Positions 45,246 to 54,727 are shown, counted from the first letter of the stretch. The stretch: 64,000 nucleotides of DNA from Brassicibacter mesophilus (GCF_050433385.1 NZ_JBNPXI010000003.1:62001-126000), one strand, 5' to 3'. A program made the numbers and translations. Notes: generated from the letters alone by a model not told the origin.

Positions 45246-45927
45246 TAGAGATTGCTTTTTTTACAAAGGAAATTATACCTTGTATAATTCTTTCTTCATT
45301 TTCCATAGCATCTGACCCAATGAATATTTTCATCCTTTCCTTGTAATAGCTTGATGTAAAAGAAAACTGAAACATAAGGATTAGATTATCAAAACAGAAT
45401 GAAAGAACTCGATCATCAATATTTGGGTCTATTTTTTTATCGTGCTTTGCTTTACGAATAATATCGTTGTATAATTTTGCCGTACTTGATTCTAGTTGTA
45501 GAGTGAGTCTGCTTGAAAGGCTTGAAAGTCCTTGTGTAGTAGCATCTAGATATAGCTGATTTACTTCAGGATAATTAATTGCATAGTCACGTGCCGCTCT
45601 TAGGAGCTTTTCAAATACTTCAAATATATCATTTTCTTCTATATTTATCTGACTTAGGGCTTCTTCTAAAAGAATAGAGCCTTTATCCATTACTGCTAGA
45701 AATAAGTCTTCTTTTGAAGCAAAATAATTGTACATTGATCCAATGCTAATATCTGCTTTTTTTGCAATTTCATTAATATTGGCAGCGTTATATCCTTTTG
45801 ATGCAAATTCTGAAATTGCTACATTAAAAATCTTTTGTCTTCTTTCTTCAGAGATTTTTTCAAATGTGCTCTTATGAAACTTTATTCTAAATCTATTTTT
45901 TTTTCTGTTCTCAAGTGCTTTTTCCAT
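45241..45927 (-). CDS. TetR-family transcriptional regulator
   Basis: 228 residues. The N-terminal helix-turn-helix is typical: RQKIFNVAISEFASKGYNAANINEIAKKADISIGSMYNYFASKEDLF (about 30-76). A C-terminal ligand domain follows. It is the penultimate gene of the SCP2-aminotransferase-transketolase-OYE operon. The perfect palindrome GAGTGAGTACTCACTC inside the operon promoter is its likely operator, giving ligand-released autorepression. I use ATG 45927 (GGAGG five bases upstream) rather than TTG 45939. Confidence 0.92.
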   Translation of the reverse strand: MEKALENRKKNRFRIKFHKSTFEKISEERRQKIFNVAISEFASKGYNAANINEIAKKADISIGSMYNYFASKEDLFLAVMDKGSILLEEALSQINIEENDIFEVFEKLLRAARDYAINYPEVNQLYLDATTQGLSSLSSRLTLQLESSTAKLYNDIIRKAKHDKKIDPNIDDRVLSFCFDNLILMFQFSFTSSYYKERMKIFIGSDAMENEERIIQGIISFVKKAISK

Positions 45928-45979
45928 GTATTCCTCCAACTGTAGTATTTATTTCTGACAAAACATGACTGCTTATTAT

Positions 45980-48249
45980 TTAAATTGAAGTACCAAGTGC
46001 GTAGCCAGCTTTAACCGCTTCAAGTACTCTCCCTTGAGTAAATGAATCTCCAATATTGTAGACTTCGCTAGCAGTTCTGCTTCTAATACATTCTTCATAC
46101 AAACTATCGTCAGCTTGGCTGCCTGTACATAGAATAACTAAATCTGCATTTGTTGTTATTACCTTAGTTTGTTTTTTTATTGGCTTTGAAAATGGATTTA
46201 TGATATTATCAGCTAGAATAGGAGTCCAAGTGATATATGGATCTGGAACAGTTTTAGATACATTTTGAATTAACTCAACACTGTCTTTAGTAATCCTTTC
46301 AAGACTTGTGCAGTTCATAAGCTTTACTTCTGCTGTTTCTAAATAATGAATCATAAAATGCCTATTAGAAGTGCAGGTTTTTTTCATGAAATATGGTTGT
46401 GTTTCTACAACTATGACATTTTTATGCATTTCATAGCTTAGCATATATGCAACTTCACAGCCTACATCAGAACCTCCTACAATTACAATATTCTCAGCCT
46501 TTTCTGCGATTGATGGGTTATTTAAAAAGTCAATGCCAGAGAATACATGAGGTAGTGAAATGCCATGGATTTTAGGCTTAAAAGGCTTACTGCCAGTACA
46601 AAATACTAATACATCGTAGTCGCCTTGCTTCAAGAAATCTTCTGTAACAATTGTATTAAAAACTGTTTTAAACTTATAGCTTTCAGAAACTAATTTTATT
46701 TCATTGTTTAGATAGTTAACATAATTAGCTAGCTCATATTTAATCTTCGGAACTGAACCAGGTATAAGCATTCCTCCGGCTTTATTATTTTTATCATATA
46801 TTGTTACATCATGACCTCTTTTAGCGGCAGTAGTAGAAAACGTCACTCCTGATGGACCAGCTCCAACAACTGCAATTTTCTTTGGCATAGGCGTTTGCTG
46901 CAAATTAGCTGGATAGATATCCTCAAAAGCTGTTCGTGGATTTACTGCACAATGAGGATGTCCTCCTATGGCTAACTGGCCTAAACAGCCTTCATGATCG
47001 CCAATACATGGGATTATTTCTTTTATTTTACCATAATATACTTTTTTGGCCAGTTAGGATCTGCTAATAAGGGGCGAGCAAGCATTATCATGTCACATTT
47101 ATTTTTTCTTAGAGCACCTTCTGCTAAGTCTGGAAAACCAAGCTTTCCAACACCAATAACGGGTATTGGAATTCCAATGTTTGATTTAATATTGTGTTCT
47201 GCAAAATATTCTTTTACAATATTCGAAAGCTCTAAATAAACACCTGGAGGCATACCGTTAGGTGGATGAGGGAGCCACCAGTTTTCATATCCTCCTAAAT
47301 CAACATCAAAAACATCTACACCAGCTTTTACGAGATTTTCCATATATTCCAGTGTCATATCAATAGTTCTGCCATTTTTAAGTTTCTTAAGAATTTTATT
47401 TTTCTCTACTTTGATACTGTAGATTTCTTTAAGAGCTAGTGATAAATCGATTCTATAATGGATGGGATAGTACTCACCACATCGCTTTCTGATTTCTGTA
47501 ACAAGATCAAGGCCAAATCTTTGCCAATTTGAGTATCGTCCTATTTTTCTTCGGTTATAAGCTGGGTCAGTCATTTGCTCTATTAGATATCCTGAATGTC
47601 CATGAAGATATACACCATCTATCCCCAGCTCTTTTGCATCAACTGCTATTTGACCTGTATGAGTAATTATTTTTCTGCATTCTATATCAGTAAGACGTCT
47701 GCATGGTATCTGAGGAATATACCAATTAGGATTCCATGATGAAGAAATAGGAAGTCTTTTTTTCTTAGTCAGACACTCTGGATTACCTACGCGCCCCATG
47801 CCAGGTGCAAGCTGTAAGAAAAAACGTGCTCCATAAGCATGGCAGCCTTCAACTATAGCTCTCCAGCCTGCATACGTAGCTCTATGGCTATCTATTCTAG
47901 GGAAAATACTAGTTTCATGTAAATCTTCATATGAAGGATCATCTTTCCACCTTACAGGGGTCATACCGCTAGTTATAAGCCCTGCACCACCTTTGGCTCT
48001 TTCGATAAAATACTGTATCATCTTTTGACTTGGTTTACCTGTTTCATCTGCCATAGATACATTACCCATGGGTCCCATTACAATTCTATTTTTTATCTTC
48101 AGCTTGTTGATATAGATAGGTTCAAAAAGCTTTGTATAAGGATAAAGAGCATCTGTCATTGCTCCAGCTTGCAGCACCTCATCATCTTCAAACCAGTTTC
48201 CCAGCTTATTGATTAATTCATTAATATGATATTGATAGTTTTTTTGCAT
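45980..48249 (-). CDS. OYE-type Fe-S flavoenzyme (enoate/dienoyl-CoA reductase family), split by a -1 frameshift
   Basis: Two frames together make one flavoenzyme of about 756 residues. 48249-47023 encodes the FMN TIM barrel (KNRIVMGPMGN, GVYLHGHSGYLIEQMTDPAYNRR), and the -1 frame down to 45980 encodes the Fe-S hinge and FAD/NAD domain (KKIAVVGAGPSGVTFS, IVIVGGSDVGCEVA). They join at A AAA AAG (47047-47041), exactly in phase; a -1 slip gives ...KKVYYGKIKEII... and avoids TAA at 47023. This is a programmed frameshift, a one-base deletion in the A run, or a read error. Cys ligands read CIGDHEGC ... C, so one of the usual four is Asp. Relatives include BaiCD-like steroid reductases and 2-enoate reductase. 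AAGGAG precedes ATG 48249; it is the seventh gene of the operon. Confidence 0.85.
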
Positions 48250-48259
48250 TGTTTACTCC

Positions 48260-48769
48260 TTAATAATATTTTTTGAATTTACTTTTTGCCATGATTTTTC
48301 CTACTACATTACCCAAAATACGTATGATATAGTAGTTAAATTTCAAATCAATAAGCTCAATTAGATTTCCGTCTAGGTCTTGCATAAAAACCCAATCAGT
48401 TCCGCTTGTATGCTGAGGCTCTGAAAAGAAATGTACTCCTTTTTTTTCTAAACAGTTATACCATTTGTGCACATTTCTGACATCTACTGTGAAGTGAGTA
48501 AGTCCAGGAACATTCCATTTTACACATTCTGCTGATAGAGAAGGAGAGAATTCGAATATTTCCACTACACCGCCCTTAGGAGCTCTAAGGAACCCTAGAC
48601 GAATAGTTGTATTATGAAGTTTGTATAATGGATAAAGTGATTCAACCTGTTTTTTATCCAAAGTCTGTTCTGAAATCAGCTTAAAACCAAACATATCTGA
48701 GTACCATTTTACAGCATTTTCAAAATTAGACACTGTAAGACCTACATGACTTAATGAGCGAATTTTCAC
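48260..48769 (-). CDS. VOC-superfamily protein (glyoxalase/dioxygenase-like)
   Basis: 169 residues with two beta-alpha-beta-beta-beta units: SLSHVGLTVSNFENAVKWYSDMFGFKLI (first metal His) and GLTHFTVDVRNVHKWYNCLEKKGVHFF, ending DWVFMQDLDGNLIELID (metal Glu). The metal-binding H...H...E pattern is preserved, so catalysis is plausible. Start GTG 48769 behind GAGGTGAT. It is 10 bases before the flavoenzyme gene, so it is co-translated. The reaction is unknown; epimerase, lyase or isomerase are all within the superfamily. Confidence 0.88.
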   Translation of the reverse strand: MKIRSLSHVGLTVSNFENAVKWYSDMFGFKLISEQTLDKKQVESLYPLYKLHNTTIRLGFLRAPKGGVVEIFEFSPSLSAECVKWNVPGLTHFTVDVRNVHKWYNCLEKKGVHFFSEPQHTSGTDWVFMQDLDGNLIELIDLKFNYYIIRILGNVVGKIMAKSKFKKYY

Positions 48770-48786
48770 ATTATCACCTCGCTGCT

Positions 48787-49578
48787 TTATTTAGCATATG
48801 AACCTACTAGAAGCATAAATTCACCTAATTGGGCACCAAATTCAGGTGCACCTTCCATTATTAATCTACCATTTACTGTAGCATCTACCATATCATCAAT
48901 CTCAAGAAGAGTACCTAATGCACTATCTACATTATTAAAGCGCATTGTAAAAAAGGGTTTAGAACGTTTGTATTCTCCACGTACAGCCTTTGTGTTTCCA
49001 GCCTTAACTCTAATATATGCTGATAGTTCAGATTTTTCATTGACTGCCCAAGCATACACTCTGTCTGGACTTCTCTTAGCCCATTTTGATACGCTTGGAT
49101 GTCCAGCCTTATTCAATTGGCTAATACCTGAAGACAGAAGATAAAAGTAAAGCTTAACTAAGAGTTCTTTTTCATCATCTTCTTTAGGTATATTGGTTGA
49201 GCCAAGCAGATTAGCCATTGTTGTAAGAGCTTTTAACGTATTTACTAGTAATCCTAGTTTTGTAAAGCCTTTTATCTTTGGCAGTTTTTTGCTTTTTCCT
49301 GCGAAAAAGCTATTTAGTGCAGGTATACTTTTAAACTCTAGTTCTACATCAGGATTTTCAGCTGTTCCTTTTACTACATTCCAAATACCATCTTCTATAG
49401 CAAAGTGAGTTCCAACCTTACGATTGTTATCGATATCTTTTGCACTGATTTGAATTTTTACATTTTTTCCATGAAATTTTTTTGATAAATCTTTTTTCTC
49501 TTCTACAACTACTTTTACTAATGGCAATACTGCATTTAGAAAGATTTTATTTGCATATATGTCTTCGTTGGATATCAT
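48787..49578 (-). CDS. SCP2-like (sterol carrier/lipid-binding-like) protein B
   Basis: 263 residues with two SCP2-like halves: NPDVELEFKSIPALNSFFAGKSKKLPKIKGFTKLG (about 77-110) and NVDSALGTLLEIDDMVDATVNGRLIMEGAPEFGAQLGEFML (about 215-258). Such proteins bind hydrophobic ligands. It is a paralogue of the first operon gene (52731-53489), sharing KGFTKL and the overall layout. It lies 2 bases after the transketolase C subunit and 17 before the VOC gene. No signal peptide, so cytoplasmic. Lipid binding is family inference. Confidence 0.7.
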   Translation of the reverse strand: MISNEDIYANKIFLNAVLPLVKVVVEEKKDLSKKFHGKNVKIQISAKDIDNNRKVGTHFAIEDGIWNVVKGTAENPDVELEFKSIPALNSFFAGKSKKLPKIKGFTKLGLLVNTLKALTTMANLLGSTNIPKEDDEKELLVKLYFYLLSSGISQLNKAGHPSVSKWAKRSPDRVYAWAVNEKSELSAYIRVKAGNTKAVRGEYKRSKPFFTMRFNNVDSALGTLLEIDDMVDATVNGRLIMEGAPEFGAQLGEFMLLVGSYAK

Positions 49579-49580
49579 GG

Positions 49581-50588
49581 CTACACCTCGTCTTCCCAGT
49601 TCTCATCTTCTTCGAAATCTCTTCCCATAAGCTCACGAACACTGTCGACTATGGCATTAGTATCAATTTTATAATACGCCATCAGGTCTTCATGAAGACC
49701 AATTATTGAAAATGTATCTGGAATACCAAGTCTTATGAAAGCACATGCTTTTCCACTCTCAGCCATTACCTCAGCGACTGCACCTCCTAATCCACCAATA
49801 ACATTATGATCTTCTACTGTGATTATTCTTCTGGTTTCATGAACAGCTTTTAAAATAGCATCTTTATCTATAGGCTTTATAGTATGCATATCTAAAACTC
49901 TTGCCTTAATGCCGTCAGCTGTATTAAGAATTTTTGCTGCTTCTACAGCTTGATATACACATGAACCACAGGCGATGATCGTAAGATCAGTTCCATCAGC
50001 GAGCTGTACTGCCTTGCCTATTTCAAAATCATAGTCTGTATTTTCATATAGTTTTTGATCAAATCCACGGTTGATACGGATATACACTGGACCTTCAATG
50101 TCATAGGCAGCTTGAACTGCATTTGCAGTTTCTATACCATCTGCAGGAACTATAACCTTACAGTTTGCCATGGAACGCATTATAGATAGATCTTCAGTGC
50201 AATGGTGAGTTGATCCAGCTTGACCGAATGAAAGCCCAGCATGAGTTGCTATCATTTTAACATTAAGATTTTGATAGCATATATCTGTATGAACTTGGTC
50301 AAGAGCTCTCATTGAAGTAAAGACAGCGAATGTCGATACATAAGGGACCATACCTGCTTTTGCCAAGCCTGCTGCTATTCCAAACATGTTTTGTTCTGCA
50401 ATGCCTACATTAAAAAATCTTTCAGGAAACTTTTCACCGAATTTACCTATTTTAGTTGATTTAGCCAAGTCAGCCGATAAACCAACTATTTCAGGATGCT
50501 TTTCACCAAGGTCGCAGAGTACTGTTCCATAAAACTCTGTAGTGGAGAGATTTACAGTATCATGCATTGTATAAGTTAATCCAGCCAT
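49581..50588 (-). CDS. Transketolase-like C-terminal subunit
   Basis: 335 residues covering the pyrimidine-binding and C-terminal domains of a thiamine-diphosphate transketolase: FNVGIAEQNMFGIAAGLAKAGMVPYVSTFAVFTSMRALDQV, then VIVPADGIETANAVQAAYD and HNVIGGLGGAVAEVMAE. The catalytic Glu for ThDP lies in GIAEQNM. Together with the upstream N-subunit it makes a split transketolase that moves two-carbon ketol units. GGAGAAT precedes ATG 50588, 2 bases after the N-subunit. DesAB of Clostridium scindens (steroid side-chain cleavage) has the same split, as do ordinary sugar enzymes. Confidence 0.93.
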   Translation of the reverse strand: MAGLTYTMHDTVNLSTTEFYGTVLCDLGEKHPEIVGLSADLAKSTKIGKFGEKFPERFFNVGIAEQNMFGIAAGLAKAGMVPYVSTFAVFTSMRALDQVHTDICYQNLNVKMIATHAGLSFGQAGSTHHCTEDLSIMRSMANCKVIVPADGIETANAVQAAYDIEGPVYIRINRGFDQKLYENTDYDFEIGKAVQLADGTDLTIIACGSCVYQAVEAAKILNTADGIKARVLDMHTIKPIDKDAILKAVHETRRIITVEDHNVIGGLGGAVAEVMAESGKACAFIRLGIPDTFSIIGLHEDLMAYYKIDTNAIVDSVRELMGRDFEEDENWEDEV

Positions 50589-50590
50589 TT

Positions 50591-51445
50591 TTATTCTCCT
50601 TTCTTTCTTTTTTCATAATATCTATTTAAACTTTCCATACATTGCTTGTATTTCTCAGAATCTAGGCCACCGTAGTGCCAGCGATGATCATCCTCCATAA
50701 AATCTACACCACAGCCTTTTACAGTATTTGCAATAATTACAACTGGTGCTGATTTTTCATTTTGTGAATATTCGATTGCTTCTGATAATTCTTTAAAACT
50801 ATGTCCATTGACTTCTTTTACTATGAACCCAAAGGCTTTCCATTTGTCAGCAAATGGTTCAAGCTTCATAATATCTTCAGTTCGCCCATCTATCATGCAT
50901 TTATTTCTATCAACTATAGTTATTACATTAGTTACATTGTAATGAGATATTGCCATGGCTGCCTCCCAAATTGAACCCTCATTACATTCGCCATCACCTA
51001 AAAGGCAGTATGTTAGATATGATTTATTTTGAAGACGAGCAGCTAGTGCAGTGCCAAGTGCTATTGAAAGACCGTGACCTAAAGACCCAGTTGAGGCATC
51101 AACACCGGGAACTTTTCTAGAATCGAGATGCATTCCTAGACTTGAACCTGTATGATTGTACTCTTTTAGCAGTTTTTTATCAAAATACCCTTTATCAGCT
51201 AGAACAGGTGCAAAGCCAACACCTACATGACCTTTACTCAAGATAAATCTATCTCTATCTTCCCATTCTGGATTTTTGGGGTTAATATTAAGGTATTTGT
51301 AATACAGGATTGTAAATATATCCATAGCGCTTAGAGAACCACCGATGTGGCCACTTCCGGCCCATACTACCGTATTAACACAAAGAGAACGTAATTCATG
51401 TGCTTTTTTCTCAAGAAATTTTAATTCTTCAATATTTATTAACAT
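50591..51445 (-). CDS. Transketolase-like N-terminal subunit
   Basis: 284 residues holding the pyrophosphate-binding domain of a ThDP transketolase. GSGHIGGSLSAMDIFTILYY, FILSKGHVGVGFAPVLADKGYF, TGSLGHGLSIALGTALAARLQ and the ThDP motif GDGECNEGSIWEAAMAISHYNVTNVITIVDRN are visible. AAAGGAG precedes ATG 51445. It is coupled to the C-subunit gene, so the two are made together. The specific ketose or ketosteroid-like substrate is unknown. Confidence 0.93.
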   Translation of the reverse strand: MLINIEELKFLEKKAHELRSLCVNTVVWAGSGHIGGSLSAMDIFTILYYKYLNINPKNPEWEDRDRFILSKGHVGVGFAPVLADKGYFDKKLLKEYNHTGSSLGMHLDSRKVPGVDASTGSLGHGLSIALGTALAARLQNKSYLTYCLLGDGECNEGSIWEAAMAISHYNVTNVITIVDRNKCMIDGRTEDIMKLEPFADKWKAFGFIVKEVNGHSFKELSEAIEYSQNEKSAPVVIIANTVKGCGVDFMEDDHRWHYGGLDSEKYKQCMESLNRYYEKRKKGE

Positions 51446-51459
51446 GGTATTCTCCTTTC

Positions 51460-52716
51460 TTATTTGAATTCCGGATGATTAGCTTTCAATGCCTTGAAAG
51501 CATCATCTGCTATTTCGTGAGTAAGCTTAATGTCTTCATCAGTCATAGCACAGTTGACAAATAGATTATGATGATTAGTAAAAAATGCACCTCTTCTTAC
51601 ACATTCAGCAATCCACTCTTGGTGAAGTGAGAGAGAATCGTCATCAGCAATTCTCATATACCACATTGAAGGAGCACCTGACACAACTAGATTGAATCCG
51701 TGACTTTTAGCTATATTTACTAAGTCATCAGTTAGTTTTTTTCCTAAATCATTCATTAGCTTTGGTCCATTTAGCTTTTTAAGCTTATTTATACAAGCTA
51801 TACCAGCAGCAAAAGGAACAGCAGAGAGCCAGTAGCTGCCTGTATACATAACCTCAGATGCAGCACTTTTTAGAGCATCAGTACCACAAAGTACAGATAC
51901 ATTCCATCCATTTCCTATTGCCTTGCAGAAACACATCAAGTCTGCTCTGAAACCAAAATAGTGGTCTGAACCTTCCATATCCAAGCGGAAACCACAGCGA
52001 ACATCATCAATCGCAAGTACTATGCCATTATCAGTACAAAGCTTGCGTATTTTTTGCCAATAATCTTCTTCAGGAAGCTGGCTATCTTGAAATATGGGAT
52101 GATGATAAGGAGTAGCCATAAAGCATGCTATTTCACCTTTATGATCATTAACTATTTTCTCTACCTGCTCATAATTATTCCATTCGACGTACAAGTTGTT
52201 TGCAACATCTTCTGCTACTATTCCTGGATACCCTAGCTTTTGTGTCCAAGGAGCAACTCCATGATATCCTCCTTTTATAAGTATGGTTTTCTTTTTGCCA
52301 GTTGCTGCTTTCGCAACCATAAGAGCGAAGCTAGTAACATCTCCACCATTTTTTGCAAAGAAAGCCCAATCAGCCATATGAACTGTATCAACCATTAGCT
52401 CTGCAAAATCTACCATAATAGGCGAAGGACAAGTTGTACAATTGCCTGATTCCATTTGTTTTCTAACAGCAGTGTCTACATCGTCATCATTGTAGCCTAA
52501 AACGTTTGGTCCATAAGCACACATATAATCTATAAATCTATTTCCATCCATGTCCCAGAAATAAGCACCTTTTGCTTTTTGAGCAAAAAATGGGAATGAA
52601 CTAGCGGGAATATAACATCCAGACGCTGGGCCTAAATGACCATGGATACCAGTAGGGATTACTTTAGTGGCTTTTTTAAAAAGCTCTTGATTTTTTTTAT
52701 AATTATAGATTTTCAT
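51460..52716 (-). CDS. Class-III (omega) aminotransferase / glutamate-1-semialdehyde-aminomutase-like enzyme
   Basis: PLP-dependent enzyme of 418 residues. MCAYGPNVLGYNDDDVDTAV, FFAKNGGDVTSFALMVAKAATGKKKTI, AIDDVRCGFRLDMEGSDHYFG (PLP-N1 aspartate) and LMCFCKAIGNGWNVSVLCG with the Schiff-base Lys are recognisable. I start at ATG 52716 behind AAGGGGGG; the earlier start at 52734 would overlap the SCP2-like gene. It is not linked to haem genes, so an aminotransferase on a keto product of the split transketolase is more likely than a GSA aminomutase. Confidence 0.9.
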   Translation of the reverse strand: MKIYNYKKNQELFKKATKVIPTGIHGHLGPASGCYIPASSFPFFAQKAKGAYFWDMDGNRFIDYMCAYGPNVLGYNDDDVDTAVRKQMESGNCTTCPSPIMVDFAELMVDTVHMADWAFFAKNGGDVTSFALMVAKAATGKKKTILIKGGYHGVAPWTQKLGYPGIVAEDVANNLYVEWNNYEQVEKIVNDHKGEIACFMATPYHHPIFQDSQLPEEDYWQKIRKLCTDNGIVLAIDDVRCGFRLDMEGSDHYFGFRADLMCFCKAIGNGWNVSVLCGTDALKSAASEVMYTGSYWLSAVPFAAGIACINKLKKLNGPKLMNDLGKKLTDDLVNIAKSHGFNLVVSGAPSMWYMRIADDDSLSLHQEWIAECVRRGAFFTNHHNLFVNCAMTDEDIKLTHEIADDAFKALKANHPEFK

Positions 52717-52730
52717 GATTTCCCCCCTTA

Positions 52731-53489
52731 TCAACTTAAATATGATGGTACCTGAGCCAGAAGTTTGTTCATATTATCAATCATTGGAATATAACCTTTA
52801 ATTTGAAAATCACCTGAGCCGATGCAGGTATAGCTATCAATCTTGCCATTTAAAATAGAATTAGCTATTTTGATGCTGGAAAAAGTCATAGAAGCACGTG
52901 AAAACTCTCCGATACCTTTTTCAGTCTCTAGATGTCCATTTTTTACTGTAAGATGAACAGCTGGACCTCCGTTTTGAACAGAAACGGAAATTGTTCCATC
53001 AGGAATTCTTGAAGCATTCATTTTTCCTATTGTATCCGTATTACCAATTTGTGCAAGTGCGAAAAATGCCGTATAAGCAGTAAGAATTGTATTTATTTTA
53101 AGATATGGTGGGTCGTTTAAAAGAGAATCAGTAGGAGTTAAGTAGTAGGTGAGCTTTTCTGTAAGTTTTGCAAACTCATTTTTAAGAAAGTTGAGTTTAG
53201 TGAAGCCCTTTAGTGGAATAGGATTTGCTTTACCTTCAAACATGTCATTGAAATGCTTCGGTGATTTGAAGTAGAGCTTGATGTTACATTTTTCTTTGCC
53301 TCTCTTGAAGCTACATTTGCCGTTCTTAAATGTTAAAAAACCATCTGGTCCATTTTTTACGGAGAATTGAATAGATATGTTTTTGTTCTTGATGAGAGCT
53401 TTCATCTCGCTGTCTAGCTCACAAAGATCTTCGAGATTACGAAGTATTGCGAATAGGTTGATATTCGCTTTTGTCAATTCTTTAGACAT
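52731..53489 (-). CDS. SCP2-like (sterol carrier/lipid-binding-like) protein A, first gene of operon
   Basis: 252 residues, cytoplasmic. The first half (KNISIQFSVKNGPDGFLTFKNGKCSFKRGKEKCNIKLYFKSPKHFNDMFEGKANPIPLKGFTKLNFL) and the second (SRASMTFSSIKIANSILNGKIDSYTCIGSGDFQIKGYIPMIDNMNKLL) follow the SCP2 strand and ligand-tunnel pattern. It is a paralogue of the fifth gene. Ribosome binding site AAAGGAGG precedes ATG 53489. It is the first gene after the operator-promoter at 53558-53586. Function is inferred from fold type. Confidence 0.7.
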   Translation of the reverse strand: MSKELTKANINLFAILRNLEDLCELDSEMKALIKNKNISIQFSVKNGPDGFLTFKNGKCSFKRGKEKCNIKLYFKSPKHFNDMFEGKANPIPLKGFTKLNFLKNEFAKLTEKLTYYLTPTDSLLNDPPYLKINTILTAYTAFFALAQIGNTDTIGKMNASRIPDGTISVSVQNGGPAVHLTVKNGHLETEKGIGEFSRASMTFSSIKIANSILNGKIDSYTCIGSGDFQIKGYIPMIDNMNKLLAQVPSYLS

Positions 53490-53557
53490 CTCAAAATTTC
53501 CTCCTTTTTATTTTTTTGAAAAGATTTTTGCGTTTATTTAATAAAACAACAACATTA

Positions 53558-53586
53558 ATTAGAGTGAGTACTCACTCATAAATCAA
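53558..53586 (-). promoter_or_regulatory. Operon promoter with TetR-type operator in its spacer
   Basis: Reading leftward: -35 TTGATT (53586-53581), 17-base spacer, -10 TCTAAT (53563-53558). The spacer contains the perfect 16-bp palindrome GAGTGAGTACTCACTC (53562-53577). A bound dimer would block RNA polymerase. The TetR gene of the same operon is the likely repressor. Confidence 0.78.
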
Positions 53587-53752
53587 GAAAAAATAAAATG
53601 TATTACTAAATACATTTCAGGTGACACGAACTTATGTTCTTCGTTGACTAAAAAAAATATATACTAAATATATATTAGCTAATTTAGTATATATGAATAT
53701 TTTTAATCTTTTTTATTTTATTTTTGAAACAACATGAGATTTTAATCATAAG

Positions 53753-54634
53753 CTAGCTTTCAGTTTTAACTCTATTTGTTTTAAAATCTAATTTTATTTC
53801 ACCGAGGATCATTGCTAAAAGTATTAGTATACTTCCAAAGATAGCTTTATTAGTCATTCTTTCGCCTATTAGCATAAATGCAAATATAGCAGAAAATACA
53901 GGTTCGGCAGTATATATGAGTGCAGTATGTGTAGCTGAGGTAAATTTCTGCATAGTATTTTGTACTATAAATGCACCAGAAGTTGCAAGAATACTTGTTA
54001 TCAATATTCCGCCCCAAGTATTAACAGTACTTGGAATTGTAAAGCTCTCAGTAGATAAAGAGAACAGCAGGCTTGAAAAGCCTACAACCCCAATTTGTAT
54101 TATGGCAAGGTTTATGGAATTGACGTTCACGGTATATTTTCCAACTAATATAATGTGTAAAGCAAAGAATACGGCTGCTATTAATGTATAGAAATCACCT
54201 ATATTAGGAACAAGGCTTGAGTCAAGTGTCATAAGTCCAAGGCCTATTACTGCTAAAACTACACCTGCAATTATGGATAGGCTTGGAAGCTTTCTAAACA
54301 TTATGGCTGAAATCAGAGGGACTATTACTACTGAAAAGCCTGTTATAAACCCAGACTTGGATGCTGTAGTATAATTAAGTCCAACTGTTTGAAATGCAAA
54401 CCCTATAAACAATACTATACCTATAAGAATACCGTATTTAATAGTATTTTTATCTAGACTAAAAAAGCTTTTATAAAAAACTACAGATGAAAAGATAAAA
54501 GCTGTAAGAAATCTTATTGCCAAAAAGTTATATGTAGGGATATCTTTGAGTACGTTTTTAGTAATTACAAAGGTTGATCCCCATACTACAGTTACAAGTA
54601 ATAAAGCCAAATCTGCTTTAAATTGCTTTGTCAT
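53753..54634 (-). CDS. EamA/DMT-family permease
   Basis: 293-residue, 10-helix transporter with two EamA repeats: LLLVTVVWGSTFVITKNVLKDIPTYNFLAIRFLTAFI and the second repeat ending TAEPVFSAIFAFMLIGERMTNKAIFGSILILLAMILGE. I start at ATG 54634 rather than GTG 54643, which lies inside the ribosome binding site AGGTG. It is the next gene upstream of the SCP2-aminotransferase operon, but its terminator and the operator-promoter separate them. Substrate unknown. Confidence 0.9.
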   Translation of the reverse strand: MTKQFKADLALLLVTVVWGSTFVITKNVLKDIPTYNFLAIRFLTAFIFSSVVFYKSFFSLDKNTIKYGILIGIVLFIGFAFQTVGLNYTTASKSGFITGFSVVIVPLISAIMFRKLPSLSIIAGVVLAVIGLGLMTLDSSLVPNIGDFYTLIAAVFFALHIILVGKYTVNVNSINLAIIQIGVVGFSSLLFSLSTESFTIPSTVNTWGGILITSILATSGAFIVQNTMQKFTSATHTALIYTAEPVFSAIFAFMLIGERMTNKAIFGSILILLAMILGEIKLDFKTNRVKTES

Positions 54635-54689
54635 ATATATCACCTATCCTTTCTACATATATGATATCAGATTTTTCTGCAAAAAAAAT

Positions 54690-54718
54690 AAAAACCTCTG
54701 GTAGAAACAGAGGTTTTT
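54690..54718 (-). terminator. Terminator between rubredoxin and the EamA gene
   Basis: AAAAACCTCTG/CAGAGGTTTTT, perfect stem with GTAGAAA loop. Ends the leftward rubredoxin transcript. Confidence 0.85.
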
Positions 54719-54727
54719 ATGTAAAAA

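Noticed and set aside
51460..52716. True glutamate-1-semialdehyde aminomutase (hemL)
   Set aside because: No haem genes nearby; operon context points to another class-III aminotransferase role.
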